From the IMG/VR virus record IMGVR_UViG_3300017714_000080, positions 1-32,176 of that record: a stretch of 32,176 bases of DNA. One strand, given 5' to 3'. The notes beneath the pieces were generated by a model. That model was not told the origin of the DNA. It searched no databases and saw only the letters and a program-made list of their open reading frames with translations. This document shows positions 16,301-25,064 of this stretch, piece after piece. Each line of letters opens with the position of its first letter. The first letter of the stretch is position 1. The DNA is from a virus. The translations under genes and the position numbers were made by a program.

Positions 16301-17943
16301 AATTCATTAATAGCTAATACAATGTTAGTATCTGCAGTCGTTGTTAAATTACCTATTGTTCCAATATCACCTTGTAATTCATTGATTCCATCCATAATTG
16401 TGGTTGATGAGAATCTACTATCGAATGCTTGAGTAGGTTCTACTCTTGTATTTAATACATCAATCTCTGCTTCTAATTCTGCAATCGCAGTAGTCACAGT
16501 TGATGCTGTTGTTCCCATATTACTTGCTGTAGGATTACCCATTTTAGCATGTACTTCAACAAGACCAGCAGAAGCGCTTACTGCAGAATATCCAGTCGCA
16601 TCGTTAATTGTATTAACATCACCGAGTTCAACTCTTAATTCTCTTGCAGCTGCAGATAAATCAGTCGCTGTCAGATTAGTTAAAGTCATATTACCGATAT
16701 CAACTTCATGCTCGTTAATAGCAGCTACTAAATCATTTGCTGCAGTGCTTAAAGTATAATTACCAGCAGATCCTCTAACAGCTGTTTCTATTTCATTAAT
16801 AGAAGAAACAACATCAGATTTGTTCGTAGTACCAAGAGAGGTGATATCACCTACATCATCTTGTACTTCGTTAATAGCATCGATAGCATTGCTTGCATCG
16901 ATTTTAATTACATCACTCGCAGATGCACCAGTATGTAATTCAATAAGTGTTCCTATTGAGGTATCAACTGCAGTACTTGAAGATATGCCTCCATGTGCAA
17001 TGGAACCTGTTGCTCCATTAATTTCTAAATTTCTACTCGTTGAAAAAGAACCAGTAGAAGTTTTCATTCTTGCACTTGTTGAAGTGATATCGTATAATGT
17101 ACCTTGCCAATTGGCACTTGCAAAATTACTATCTGATTGATATAGTGTTGCACCTTCTGAGAAAGTTGTTGGAATACTTGGGTTTCCAGTAAAATTGATT
17201 GTTAATGCATGATTAACAACGTGGAAACCACCAGCTGTTAAGTCTTGAGGTAATTCAGTTGCACCTTTATAAACTCTTACAACACCGAAATTATAAATTT
17301 CATTTTCTAATCTTCCTACATTACTTGCAGCAATTGAATCTCCTCCAATCGAAACTGCTTCAGCAGCATTAAATGTACCTGTAATATTTTTAATTAATAA
17401 TTTTTTTGTATGAGTTGCATCACCAATAGGAGATACTATAACTGCTGTAAATGTATTTGAAAAACTTAGATCAACATTATTTCCAAGAGTTTGTGCTGTA
17501 GATAATACAATAGATGTTCCATTAATTGACACAACAGTAGGAGTACCAGCTATTCCTGTTCCTGAAACTGTTTGACCAACTAATATTAAACTATTCGCAG
17601 CATCGAGTGTAACGTTTGCACTTGAGTTAACTGCACCATTTGTATTTACTGTTACTTTCTGAGTTACAGTTGCGTTTGCTACAAAGGAAGATGGAACTGT
17701 TGGATTCGCTTCGAATATAATATACCCTGAATCATTATCAAGTGTACGTTCATTAGATAATTCAAAACGTGTTGCAGGAAATACTCTATCATGTGCTGCA
17801 GCAGTTGTTAAATATTCTTTATCTGTTATTCGTGAATCAAGTAAATCAGTATCTCCTAAATGTAAAGAGATCTCATTATCTTTTTGCCTCCAATCTTCGA
17901 AGGTATTTGTTTTTAATATTCTGGTTTCTTTATTAATTGCCAT
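13336..17943 (-). CDS. Giant tail fibre with INEL repeats and C-terminal S74 autoprotease
   Basis: This 1535-aa protein begins with [18 protein letters not shown], an N-terminus I associate with T4-like cyanophage fibres and probably the virion attachment part. Residues about 350-575 hold nine short repeats of the type AINELxxxIG ([61 protein letters not shown]), likely a helical or mixed shaft. [11 protein letters not shown] and [13 protein letters not shown] modules at about 785-935 are shared with the 510-aa and other fibres, and [13 protein letters not shown] follows. The S74 domain begins at residue 1426 ([10 protein letters not shown]; Ser and Lys as expected dyad), with [17 protein letters not shown] and a terminal helix. 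Autocleavage before Ser1426 is expected from the family. The ATG overlaps the TAA of the 72-aa gene by one base. Confidence 0.92.
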   Translation of the reverse strand: MAINKETRILKTNTFEDWRQKDNEISLHLGDTDLLDSRITDKEYLTTAAAHDRVFPATRFELSNERTLDNDSGYIIFEANPTVPSSFVANATVTQKVTVNTNGAVNSSANVTLDAANSLILVGQTVSGTGIAGTPTVVSINGTSIVLSTAQTLGNNVDLSFSNTFTAVIVSPIGDATHTKKLLIKNITGTFNAAEAVSIGGDSIAASNVGRLENEIYNFGVVRVYKGATELPQDLTAGGFHVVNHALTINFTGNPSIPTTFSEGATLYQSDSNFASANWQGTLYDITSTSARMKTSTGSFSTSRNLEINGATGSIAHGGISSSTAVDTSIGTLIELHTGASASDVIKIDASNAIDAINEVQDDVGDITSLGTTNKSDVVSSINEIETAVRGSAGNYTLSTAANDLVAAINEHEVDIGNMTLTNLTATDLSAAARELRVELGDVNTINDATGYSAVSASAGLVEVHAKMGNPTASNMGTTASTVTTAIAELEAEIDVLNTRVEPTQAFDSRFSSTTIMDGINELQGDIGTIGNLTTTADTNIVLAINELDLKQGAANLGTSATTLSGAINELHGEINTNATNIGSNDTDIAALQGNGTTQGRLNLQGGSLTQSISGNLNFATSGKTFVFASGTTLDLSSASLLVGGSGGTLALGNAFIELDANVNVMGLKVDRAHVSAADKNDVAIQWNEGLVGSTPERAWQLLGLKDDGTTHTAEIVTFYNAKDLIANNNESGIVVAWDDANDNFDFNVNDPVITISGDVDGNATMTNLGNVNIGVTLDTVNSNVGSFGSQTAIPVITVNGKGLVTAVTTQAISSSFTLSADSGSNDTFNNGDTLTFEGTTNEIDTVVSNNKIKIGLPTNVTIAGDLTVSGTTTTINTANLDIEDTTLRFAKNTTTLAQTDGAGLEFGGSSTKPTILWNNSSARLDINKRVYSAVGFTGNLTGNVTGNTSGSAGTLATGRTIAMTGDVAWTSASFNGSANVTGTSTIGDEKIFEKHLKANANPSNGQVLAYNSTTEGFTWTTIGAGTTVGSAGNHRSGQVTLAASGNTTITESPTGTFTWTSTNTTYSGTSGQIAISGSNVISLDNAALPAAGHTFGPTGTADGRYIKSIIVDAYGRVQAVTQDDFDTRYDDYSHWIIDSDGNIGSGNEQIASAETVSFDGGTGISTQFNRANNTLTITNDSPNVEYSHPNHTGDVTSASDGAQTIVDGAVTHAKYQNVATNTIIGRTADNAGDVTALTASEVLGIIGVASGATNTAAPAITTDGNNPSLATNITGPEIRTLIGAGTSSSDNNTWHANTSSSEGYVASGSGQANKVWKTDASGNPNWRDDADTNTNTITQIREDSGSYRTGSITLQSGSNVTISEPSTGVFNIASTDTNTTYSAGSFMSASAPNISIRASSFGVGTDASGTAGEIRATNDITAFYSDDRLKTRIGIIDNALDKVNSLSGFIYEPNERAIELGYQKEERVGVSAQEVEAVLPQAVKDAPINSEVVEGDNDYKTVQYEKLVPLLIEAIKELKSEVEELKSINSKVDS
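13353..13360 (-). promoter_or_regulatory. T4-type late promoter box inside the end of the 1535-aa gene
   Basis: An exact minus-strand TATAAATA is embedded in the codons for SINS, seven residues before the stop of the S74 fibre. The predicted start site at about 13347 gives a leader of only about 12 nt for the 110-aa gene, without a clear Shine-Dalgarno site. Confidence 0.6.
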
Positions 17944-18161
17944 TATTTACTCGCTAAATTCTTTAACATCTTTTTGATATCTGCCATATCTTGTTTTAAT
18001 ACTTCGATATCAGCTGACTGTTGTTTATCTAATCTTTCTTTTTCTATCTGTGCAAGTCTTTCTTCATAAGCACTTGTATTAGTATTTATAATAGCTTTCG
18101 AAGACATATCTCTAACTAAATCAGGATTATCTTTTACTGCTACTGTTTTTTTGTTTGCCAT
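17943..18161 (-). CDS. Small coiled-coil protein
   Basis: The 72-aa protein has a polar N-terminus ([20 protein letters not shown]) and a heptad-like helix from about residue 33 to the end ([34 protein letters not shown]). AGGA overlapping the stop of the 1820-aa gene is its ribosome binding site, and its own stop overlaps the start of the 1535-aa fibre (TAATG). The coupling suggests it is made in proportion to the fibre. A fibre-attachment or assembly role is plausible but not shown. A TATAAATA box lies within the gene. Confidence 0.8.
   Translation of the reverse strand: MANKKTVAVKDNPDLVRDMSSKAIINTNTSAYEERLAQIEKERLDKQQSADIEVLKQDMADIKKMLKNLASK
18083..18090 (-). promoter_or_regulatory. Possible late promoter box inside the 72-aa gene
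   Basis: An exact minus-strand TATAAATA falls in the codons for IINTN, 140 nt upstream of the 1535-aa fibre start. It is followed by CT, not by the GA seen at most other boxes, and lies far from the next start, so it may be chance. Confidence 0.35.
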
Positions 18162-18169
18162 ATTATTTC

Positions 18170-21100
18170 CTAAGTTGTAGCTAATGCTCTAAGATCTGTA
18201 ACTAGTGGAACGTTATTACTATTCGTTGACCTAAATACTATTTTAATTGCGAATGAACCAAATTTATCTGTAGAACCAAAATCTTTTGCATAGTGTACTT
18301 CAGAGAATCTACGTGCATCATTAATCGGTATTGTTTTATCCGAAGTTAATTGAACCCATGGAATTGTGTGGAAGTTTGAATCACTACCTGATGGTTGTAC
18401 TCTATAATACACATCGATGTTAGATCCAGTTGGTCGATTAATACCTAAATATACATCAAGCTTTTGAGCTTCTTCAGCTAAATCAATTTGACGTGTAATG
18501 TATTTAGATATAGCAGTACCACCTGTTCCAGTTGAATTTGTTTCTGCTACTAATCTACTGTTCGCAGAATATTGAGCAGATGCACCTGATGGATCATTTA
18601 TTCTATTTGATACCGCAACAACTTCACATCTTTCCATATCAATAACAGGAGAAATAAAATCATTTCCTCCATTATTTAAAACTGCTCTTAAGATCAGTGA
18701 TTTGGCACCTATTACATCTTCTTGTGATTTACCTGCAATAGCATATGTTTTATCTGGAACAAAGTTTTTATTTGGCATAATTTGTTGTTCAGGAACCGCA
18801 GTCCATGCACTTGCACCACTATCTTGTGATGCACCTTCTCTTGCTGTTAAGTGTAAATCGATTGATGTTCCAGGTAATTCAAGAGTTTGCATAACAGGTT
18901 TTAATATATTATATTGTTGATCTTCTGTTGCAGTGATTCCATTTCCACCACCAACAATTCCTGTTGTTGTTGCAGATCCAGTATGTGTAATAACATATGA
19001 ATCATGCTCAATTAAATTATTAGCAAGTGTAAATTCTTTATTAATTTTACTAACATCTGTTATACCATTTTCTGCAGTAAATCCAGCGATTGTAACTTTA
19101 TTTGTACCGTTACCATACATATTATGATTCGGATGACTAACTCTTATTGTTGTAGCTGTGAGATATTCAAACGGTGAAGCACCTAATTTTTTAACAGGTA
19201 TTCTATCGTTGTTTAAAATCATTTCTGCTTTATCACCTGTAAATTTACATCTATTAAAAGTAAATTTAAGATCTTTCGTTTGTTCTGCTGTCCAAGTTGA
19301 AGCGTTTGCAGAAGTAAAGAATACACCATTATATGGTTGTTTAACAATTCTTTTTGTTTGATCTGCAACATCAAATGCACCCATTTCAGAAACCCAAACT
19401 TTATATACATCTGAATTCGCCATTAATACGATCGCATATTCTTGTCCACTATCTAAAAATACTGGATGATCCCATGTAATTGTAGTTGCAGTATTTCCAG
19501 TTGCATGTATATTAATATCTGTAGGATATACCCACTTTTCTGCACCTGGTAAAACACTTTGTGTAGGATATCCATTTTCTACTGATCGAATTGAAACATT
19601 AATTGGTAGAGCTGCATCTTTTGCAGAGAAGAATATATCTAAGCTTCTTGCAAATATACCATCTGGTGCAACCTCATGATTGATTGTAAATGTTTGTGCT
19701 AATGGATCCTTCCATCTTACTAATTCATTTTCTGTTGTTCTACGTGTTCTTTCAACTTGTGCACCATCTTCTCTTATTTCTCTTGTAACCAATCTAGGTA
19801 TTTTAGTTGCAATGATAGTTTTTTGATGTACTTCAAGCAAACCTTGTGCATAATAAGTTGCACTTGCTTTTGTTCCATCTGCAGTTTCAGCATTCGTTGA
19901 GGAATCTGTTAGTTTAAATTCTTGTGAACCTGTTTTAAATTTAAGAGCAGAGTTTCTTGGTAATATGAATGAACCAATACATCTACCTGATGCATCAGTA
20001 ATTAGAGATCCACGTGTTGATCCACCTGAAGTTGCATCGGGATGTTGTGTTTCATCTTCATATGTTTTTATAAGTGTTCTAGAACTAAAGTCTACAAAGT
20101 CTGCTGCAGTATGAAGATAAGGTGCAGAACTATCTGCAAATTCTTGTCTAACGTATGCAGTAATATTTGTACCACCAAAGAATGCATATAGTTTAGTATC
20201 AGGCTTTAAAGCTTCTGCATCAAAAAATATTTTTCTTGATCTCATGAAAGGAATAAAGTTTGTCTCTACAACATAACTTCCTACTTCTCTATATTGAGTA
20301 TCAGATGCAACACTTGTTGTTGTACCAGATCTTGATTGAGATCCAGTTTCTGTTGTTGCAGTTGTTGTTTGATTTATGATTGCTCTTCTTCTACCTGAAC
20401 CATCACCATAACCTAATTGCCCTGCAGTTTGTGCATCAACATCAAGTTGTGTAGTAGTAGAAGTAGTTTCTGTTCCTGTCCAGTTTGTTTCCCATTCGTT
20501 CCATACTGTTCCTAAAATACCAGCTTCTTCTGCCATAGCTACGAATTGATCGTATACACTATTATCATCAATAATAATATCTGGTCTTACATCAACTTCT
20601 TTCCATACATCAGAATCAGGAGAAAGTTTTACTGAACCTTCCCATACAAATACATTATATGGATTTACAAACTCTGCATAAGTTGCATAAGGTTGTTTTA
20701 TAAATTCTTGTGAAGTGTGTGGTAATGTTACAAGACCTCCGCGAGTTGAGCTCACAGCCTTTGCATCTATTCCTGCATTCTGACTAGCGACTGATAGTGA
20801 TGCTGCTTGATCACCTGCAGTTCGAACCATATTAACAATTCGTTCATCGAATTTAGGTCTTAATATTCCTTTATCTTTATCGATACTACATGAGTAATCA
20901 ACAGTAGCTGGATTACCAACACCATGTCCATGGAAACCATCTACAACAAACCCATTTCTAAATCTACCTGGGAATAACGTTGCTGCACTTGATTCTAAAA
21001 GGGATAGTGAAGTATAGTATTCTAAATTTTTTAATCTCTTATCGAGCCTACCAATATCTCTCATTGTATAACGTTTGTTATCAACTGGAATTGGTTTAAT

Positions 21101-23632
21101 ATCTTTCATATCAAATACATAAGGAGCTACTGATATTGTATATAGTGTCATTGCATCTGCGCTATCTTCTGGTGCTACAGGATTTAATGATGAATTTCCT
21201 TTTTGATATTTAAACTTTCCTTCTTTTGATAAACTTAATTTATCTAAACGAGGCATATAAACTTGTGTTAGTGTGTGAGCAAATATTGCATCAGGTGCAG
21301 GAGGTAATGCTGTAGAAAATCCAGTACCCGTTGACATTTCTTTCCCACTTGTTGGGCTACCTGATCCTTCGACTGATCTAAAATCTACACAATCTCTAAG
21401 ATTCAATAATCCTTGAGAGCTATTAAAAGTTGGGATTCTTGTGTAATGTGTTGCTTGATATGAGTTAGTATCAAAGAAATCTCCAGCACTATGAGTATAA
21501 TGATCGAACGTTGCAACATAAGTTCCGTTCGCTATTGACTCTCCACCCTTTAATACTATTTTTGATACATCGTAATAACTTTCTTGTTGACCATCATCAA
21601 GAATAAATTTATCTTTATAATCAATTCCGCCATTCGTAAGTGATGTTAATTTAATTACATCTGTTTTTCCTAAAGTATATTCAGCAGAGCCATTCGCAGT
21701 GATATTTAAAGTAGTTCCTACTTGTAAATTTTTTGATCTCCTTCTGGCATTGGTAACTTTAGCAGTTACAATTGCCTGAACTTTATCAGTATTCGAAATT
21801 GTTCCTGATATATCAGAAGAATCTAATTCAAACGTTTGAGAATTTATTCCGCTTGTTACTGATGTCGCTTCAACTGTTGCGTTTCCATTTACTGCAACTT
21901 GAATGTCATCGTTATTAGCAAGCACACAACCAGTAGGTAATGTAAATGCTGCAACTCCACTTCCTGCGGTAGATGCTACTTTAATTCTTACATTATATGT
22001 CCACGTTGATGAATGACCATCTTCTGCTATTACGTCAAATGGTAATTTATAAACTAAACTTTCTTTACCTGATTCATACCTTGTTCCAACTGGATTTAAA
22101 GTTCCAGCAAAACCTTGTGTCATACCAGACCCAGTTGCATCTTGTGTTACGTTTGTTACACTACCAAATACTTGGCTTGAATTCATTTGAATATCATAAA
22201 GGAATAATCTATATGTTGTTCCGTCCCATTCTAAACCTTTTGCACGTGCTGTACCAATATTGGCATTACTACTATTTCTCAAATTCATTTGAATTTGTGT
22301 AGTAACATCAGGTATTCCTCTTACTGTTGAAGCAGTAAGTTTAACATAGTTACCAACTTCTAATAAAGTACTTGCACCTGCTATTACAGCTTTATCTGAA
22401 TTTGCTCTTGGCTTATCGATTTCGATAGGAGCTCCTCCAGCTGGAGTTTTAATTTCATATCCTTGTACGTATGCTTTATTTTCGCCAACTCCAATTGCAA
22501 ATTTACCTGCTGATCCACCTTCACTCGATGTTTTAAAACCAAAATTAGATCCATCATTTAAGTGTTCTTTAATATCTAAAACAAATGGATTAACCGTATA
22601 ATTTCCTGATTCATCGAATGTTCTTCTTGCAAGTTCATCAGATCTTTCAGTTTTTTCTTTTACATTCAATGAACTAAAAGATTTAATACCATTTTCTATT
22701 GTAAATAAAGCGATATAATTGTTTGTTGTTCTACTATCAATATTAAGAGGTTCAGCAATTAAGGTAGTTGATATTTGATATCTGTGTGCACCAGGTGCTG
22801 AAGTGTTTGGAACGCCTTGAGCATTATCAACTAAATCTGAATCAGTTGTAGATGTTACAATGTTTTCAGAAACTTTTAAACCAATTCTATATGATGGAGT
22901 GTTTGTGTATTTATCGAGTACTAAACTTGTAGATGGAACATATACATAAGAACCTGAAATAAAATATACACCTTCAGTAATATTTGCAAATGAACCCGTA
23001 CCAGTTTGAGAATTATCTGTTAAAGCAGAGTTTGTACTAGCAGTAGTTCCTACATATTCTGTCGATGAAGCTGCGTTCTCTCCCTGAACTTTACCATATC
23101 GTACAGTTCCTGCATCTGAAAAGAATGTTTCACCTCTACCAAATACTCCTACTGTTTTATTTGGACCACCACTTGCTACATAATGTCCATATAAAGTAAT
23201 AGGATGATTAGTATTTGTTGTATGTGCTGGACCTACACCTGCTGCATATGCAGCTGATACTTTAAATTTTACTTGATTACCAGTATTATCTCGACCTGTA
23301 ATAGTTGTTCCTACGAATTCTGCTATGTAAGCACTCGTAGTATATGATGCTGCAGAACCTGAAGCAAGAGTAGATTGAAATACATCTTCTATTTTAATAT
23401 AATTTGTACTTAGATCATCTTCGCATTTTCCACCAACTACCGCTGATCCATCTGCGAATGCCCATTGACCAAATCTATCAAGCTGAGCTTGTAATGCAGT
23501 TTGCATTTGTGTAAGCTCTCTTGCTTGAACCGCAAATCCAGGTTGGAATAATATTCTATGATAATTTTTTGTTTCATCATAGTCATCATAATACGGTTCT
23601 TGTGTATAATGTTTTACTTTACTTATTGTCAT
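18170..23632 (-). CDS. Giant tail/baseplate structural protein, DUF4815-type N-terminus
   Basis: At 1820 aa this is the longest gene in the window. Residues 5-65 (VKHYTQEPYYDDYDETKNYH, ILFQPGFAVQARELTQMQTA) match the DUF4815 phage structural domain as I know it. Near residue 857 is MRDIGRLDKRLKNLEYYTSL, a short helical stretch. Around 960-1060 (TSQEFIKQPYATYAEFVNPY, FVWEGSVKLSPDSDVWKEVD) is a segment conserved in T4-like marine phages. Around 1331 is DIFFSAKDAALPINVSIRSV followed by SGQEYAIVLMANSDVYKVWV. The C-terminus is beta-rich. It lies between gp8 and the fibre locus, where T4 has genes 9-12, so a wedge-periphery or fibre-connecting role is likely. Exact equivalence to T4 gp10 is not claimed. 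AGAG lies about 9 nt before the ATG. Confidence 0.85.
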   Translation of the reverse strand: MTISKVKHYTQEPYYDDYDETKNYHRILFQPGFAVQARELTQMQTALQAQLDRFGQWAFADGSAVVGGKCEDDLSTNYIKIEDVFQSTLASGSAASYTTSAYIAEFVGTTITGRDNTGNQVKFKVSAAYAAGVGPAHTTNTNHPITLYGHYVASGGPNKTVGVFGRGETFFSDAGTVRYGKVQGENAASSTEYVGTTASTNSALTDNSQTGTGSFANITEGVYFISGSYVYVPSTSLVLDKYTNTPSYRIGLKVSENIVTSTTDSDLVDNAQGVPNTSAPGAHRYQISTTLIAEPLNIDSRTTNNYIALFTIENGIKSFSSLNVKEKTERSDELARRTFDESGNYTVNPFVLDIKEHLNDGSNFGFKTSSEGGSAGKFAIGVGENKAYVQGYEIKTPAGGAPIEIDKPRANSDKAVIAGASTLLEVGNYVKLTASTVRGIPDVTTQIQMNLRNSSNANIGTARAKGLEWDGTTYRLFLYDIQMNSSQVFGSVTNVTQDATGSGMTQGFAGTLNPVGTRYESGKESLVYKLPFDVIAEDGHSSTWTYNVRIKVASTAGSGVAAFTLPTGCVLANNDDIQVAVNGNATVEATSVTSGINSQTFELDSSDISGTISNTDKVQAIVTAKVTNARRRSKNLQVGTTLNITANGSAEYTLGKTDVIKLTSLTNGGIDYKDKFILDDGQQESYYDVSKIVLKGGESIANGTYVATFDHYTHSAGDFFDTNSYQATHYTRIPTFNSSQGLLNLRDCVDFRSVEGSGSPTSGKEMSTGTGFSTALPPAPDAIFAHTLTQVYMPRLDKLSLSKEGKFKYQKGNSSLNPVAPEDSADAMTLYTISVAPYVFDMKDIKPIPVDNKRYTMRDIGRLDKRLKNLEYYTSLSLLESSAATLFPGRFRNGFVVDGFHGHGVGNPATVDYSCSIDKDKGILRPKFDERIVNMVRTAGDQAASLSVASQNAGIDAKAVSSTRGGLVTLPHTSQEFIKQPYATYAEFVNPYNVFVWEGSVKLSPDSDVWKEVDVRPDIIIDDNSVYDQFVAMAEEAGILGTVWNEWETNWTGTETTSTTTQLDVDAQTAGQLGYGDGSGRRRAIINQTTTATTETGSQSRSGTTTSVASDTQYREVGSYVVETNFIPFMRSRKIFFDAEALKPDTKLYAFFGGTNITAYVRQEFADSSAPYLHTAADFVDFSSRTLIKTYEDETQHPDATSGGSTRGSLITDASGRCIGSFILPRNSALKFKTGSQEFKLTDSSTNAETADGTKASATYYAQGLLEVHQKTIIATKIPRLVTREIREDGAQVERTRRTTENELVRWKDPLAQTFTINHEVAPDGIFARSLDIFFSAKDAALPINVSIRSVENGYPTQSVLPGAEKWVYPTDINIHATGNTATTITWDHPVFLDSGQEYAIVLMANSDVYKVWVSEMGAFDVADQTKRIVKQPYNGVFFTSANASTWTAEQTKDLKFTFNRCKFTGDKAEMILNNDRIPVKKLGASPFEYLTATTIRVSHPNHNMYGNGTNKVTIAGFTAENGITDVSKINKEFTLANNLIEHDSYVITHTGSATTTGIVGGGNGITATEDQQYNILKPVMQTLELPGTSIDLHLTAREGASQDSGASAWTAVPEQQIMPNKNFVPDKTYAIAGKSQEDVIGAKSLILRAVLNNGGNDFISPVIDMERCEVVAVSNRINDPSGASAQYSANSRLVAETNSTGTGGTAISKYITRQIDLAEEAQKLDVYLGINRPTGSNIDVYYRVQPSGSDSNFHTIPWVQLTSDKTIPINDARRFSEVHYAKDFGSTDKFGSFAIKIVFRSTNSNNVPLVTDLRALATT

Positions 23633-23643
23633 ATTTTATCTCT

Positions 23644-23659
23644 ACTTAAAATTTTAAGT
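23644..23659. repeat. 16-bp AT palindrome between gp8 and the 1820-aa gene
   Basis: ACTTAAAATTTTAAGT is a perfect palindrome in the 30-bp gap after gp8, directly before the AGAG ribosome binding site of the next gene. It could form a weak hairpin in the polycistronic RNA. Confidence 0.5.
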
Positions 23660-23662
23660 TTA

Positions 23663-25051
23663 TTAAAATTCAATTATTACTTTAATATCTTCTATCTGTG
23701 ATGATGATCTATTAATCGGTGTTCTGTTTTCTAAGAAGATCATTTGACCGGTATTGTTTGCAACTTCAGGTGCACCTAATGCATTACTTCCATGTAATGT
23801 TGCATTACCACCACCAACACCAGTTACTGCTTCTCCATTTTGGAAAGGTATGTAACCTGTCTTAGAATTTTGGTGATAAAATAATTTACCATCTGTGGCA
23901 TTAATTTCTGCAAGGAATGCTTTTGCACCGGAAGTTCCACCAGTTAATATAGCATCAACAACAAAACCACTGGTGTTTTGGCCTGAAGCTATTAATAAAT
24001 GAGGAACAGCTCTTAATGTTGATGCTGTTGCAACAGTTGTAGTATTATAGTTAAAAGGATTTTTAATTAATGATACTTGTCTAAAATCCTGATTAATAAC
24101 TAAATCTGTATTATCTGTTCCACCTAAAAGAGTATTAAGTCCAATATAAAATGCTCCGAGTTCTGTAACTGGATCTACACCGTGGCCAAGTTTTGGAGCA
24201 ATCACTGCTCGTGCTGTTGCACCAGTACCATTTCCACCTGTAATTGCAACTTGAGCTACAGTATAATCTGTACCCTTTCTTGCTTGATTCATTGTGATAC
24301 CAGTAATTGTAGTTCCAGATTTTGTAATATCGGCCGTAACAACACTTGCAGCTGTTCCATCACCTGTAATTGTTACAGTTGGATTACCAGAATAACCATT
24401 ACCTACTGATAAGATATCTATTCGTTCAATACCTGCAGCTTGAGCATGATCTCTTGAAGCTTTTTGGTTTAAGTACTGTGCATAATCAGATTCTGATAGT
24501 GCAGTTTCTGCAGCACCATCATTCGCGAAGTTAAGGGAAACGGTCTTAACTGGTATGTATGATAGTGTTAAGAATTTTTCTGCATCTGCAACTGAAACTG
24601 TAAACATATACTTCCAATGATATCCATCGGATTCTGCAGTTGGTACAGTATTTGTTTGAGTAGGTTGCTCTGTTGAAACACTTGGACCTTTTACAATACA
24701 CTTATAAACTTTAAATTCTGTAGTAATAACATAAAATGGGTTATCGTATATATCAGCTTCATTAGAATCCCATGCAGAGTATGAATTACCTGTTGTCCAA
24801 CTATGTCTTGGTACAACGTGAGTTATATCACCTGCTGTGAGTTTCTTTAAACCTAACATATTTTTATATGCTTCGTTCTTGTTATCTAAATCATCGTAAG
24901 GAGTAAATGGTGTTGTGTCAGTTGTATCTGACATTGCGGTTGACCATACATCTGGTTTTCCAATACCAAGATACATGCCACCTGCTGCGACATCTTCCTT
25001 AAAATTTTCTGCGTTTAAGACCCTGAAATCGGTCGTTACTATTGCTGTCAT
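23663..25051 (-). CDS. gp8: Baseplate wedge protein gp8
   Basis: The 462-aa protein aligns with T4 gp8 (334 aa) at several points: IVTTDFR at the N-terminus, PRHSW at 81-85, SDGYHWKYMF at 141-150 (T4 GDGYVWEYLF), RQVSLIKNP at 324-332 (T4 RQISIITNP), and MIFLENRTPI...EDIKVIIEF at the C-terminus (T4 MIYMENRPPI...EEINILFTF). It is longer than T4 gp8 because of two insertions: a GxGY-type segment at about 211-290 (VGNGYSGNPTVTITGDGT), also found in the preceding 748-aa protein, and one at about 360-415 (VVDAILTGGTSGAKAFLAEI). In T4, gp8 is a dimer in each wedge, binding gp7, gp10 and gp6. AGGA lies about 9 nt before the ATG; a late promoter box lies about 50 nt upstream. Confidence 0.95.
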   Translation of the reverse strand: MTAIVTTDFRVLNAENFKEDVAAGGMYLGIGKPDVWSTAMSDTTDTTPFTPYDDLDNKNEAYKNMLGLKKLTAGDITHVVPRHSWTTGNSYSAWDSNEADIYDNPFYVITTEFKVYKCIVKGPSVSTEQPTQTNTVPTAESDGYHWKYMFTVSVADAEKFLTLSYIPVKTVSLNFANDGAAETALSESDYAQYLNQKASRDHAQAAGIERIDILSVGNGYSGNPTVTITGDGTAASVVTADITKSGTTITGITMNQARKGTDYTVAQVAITGGNGTGATARAVIAPKLGHGVDPVTELGAFYIGLNTLLGGTDNTDLVINQDFRQVSLIKNPFNYNTTTVATASTLRAVPHLLIASGQNTSGFVVDAILTGGTSGAKAFLAEINATDGKLFYHQNSKTGYIPFQNGEAVTGVGGGNATLHGSNALGAPEVANNTGQMIFLENRTPINRSSSQIEDIKVIIEF

Positions 25052-25064
25052 TTTTCGTTTCCTA

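Noticed and set aside
2491-17943. Repeated motifs as a CRISPR array or diversity-generating retroelement template
   Set aside because: Repeats are in-frame protein modules of unequal spacing; no reverse transcriptase or near-identical variable/template pair is visible.
24182-24409. Plus-strand Cys-rich 75-codon frame that looks like a small Cys-rich peptide
   Set aside because: The Cys residues come from antisense reading of Thr/Ala codons in gp8; the gp8 reading is secure.
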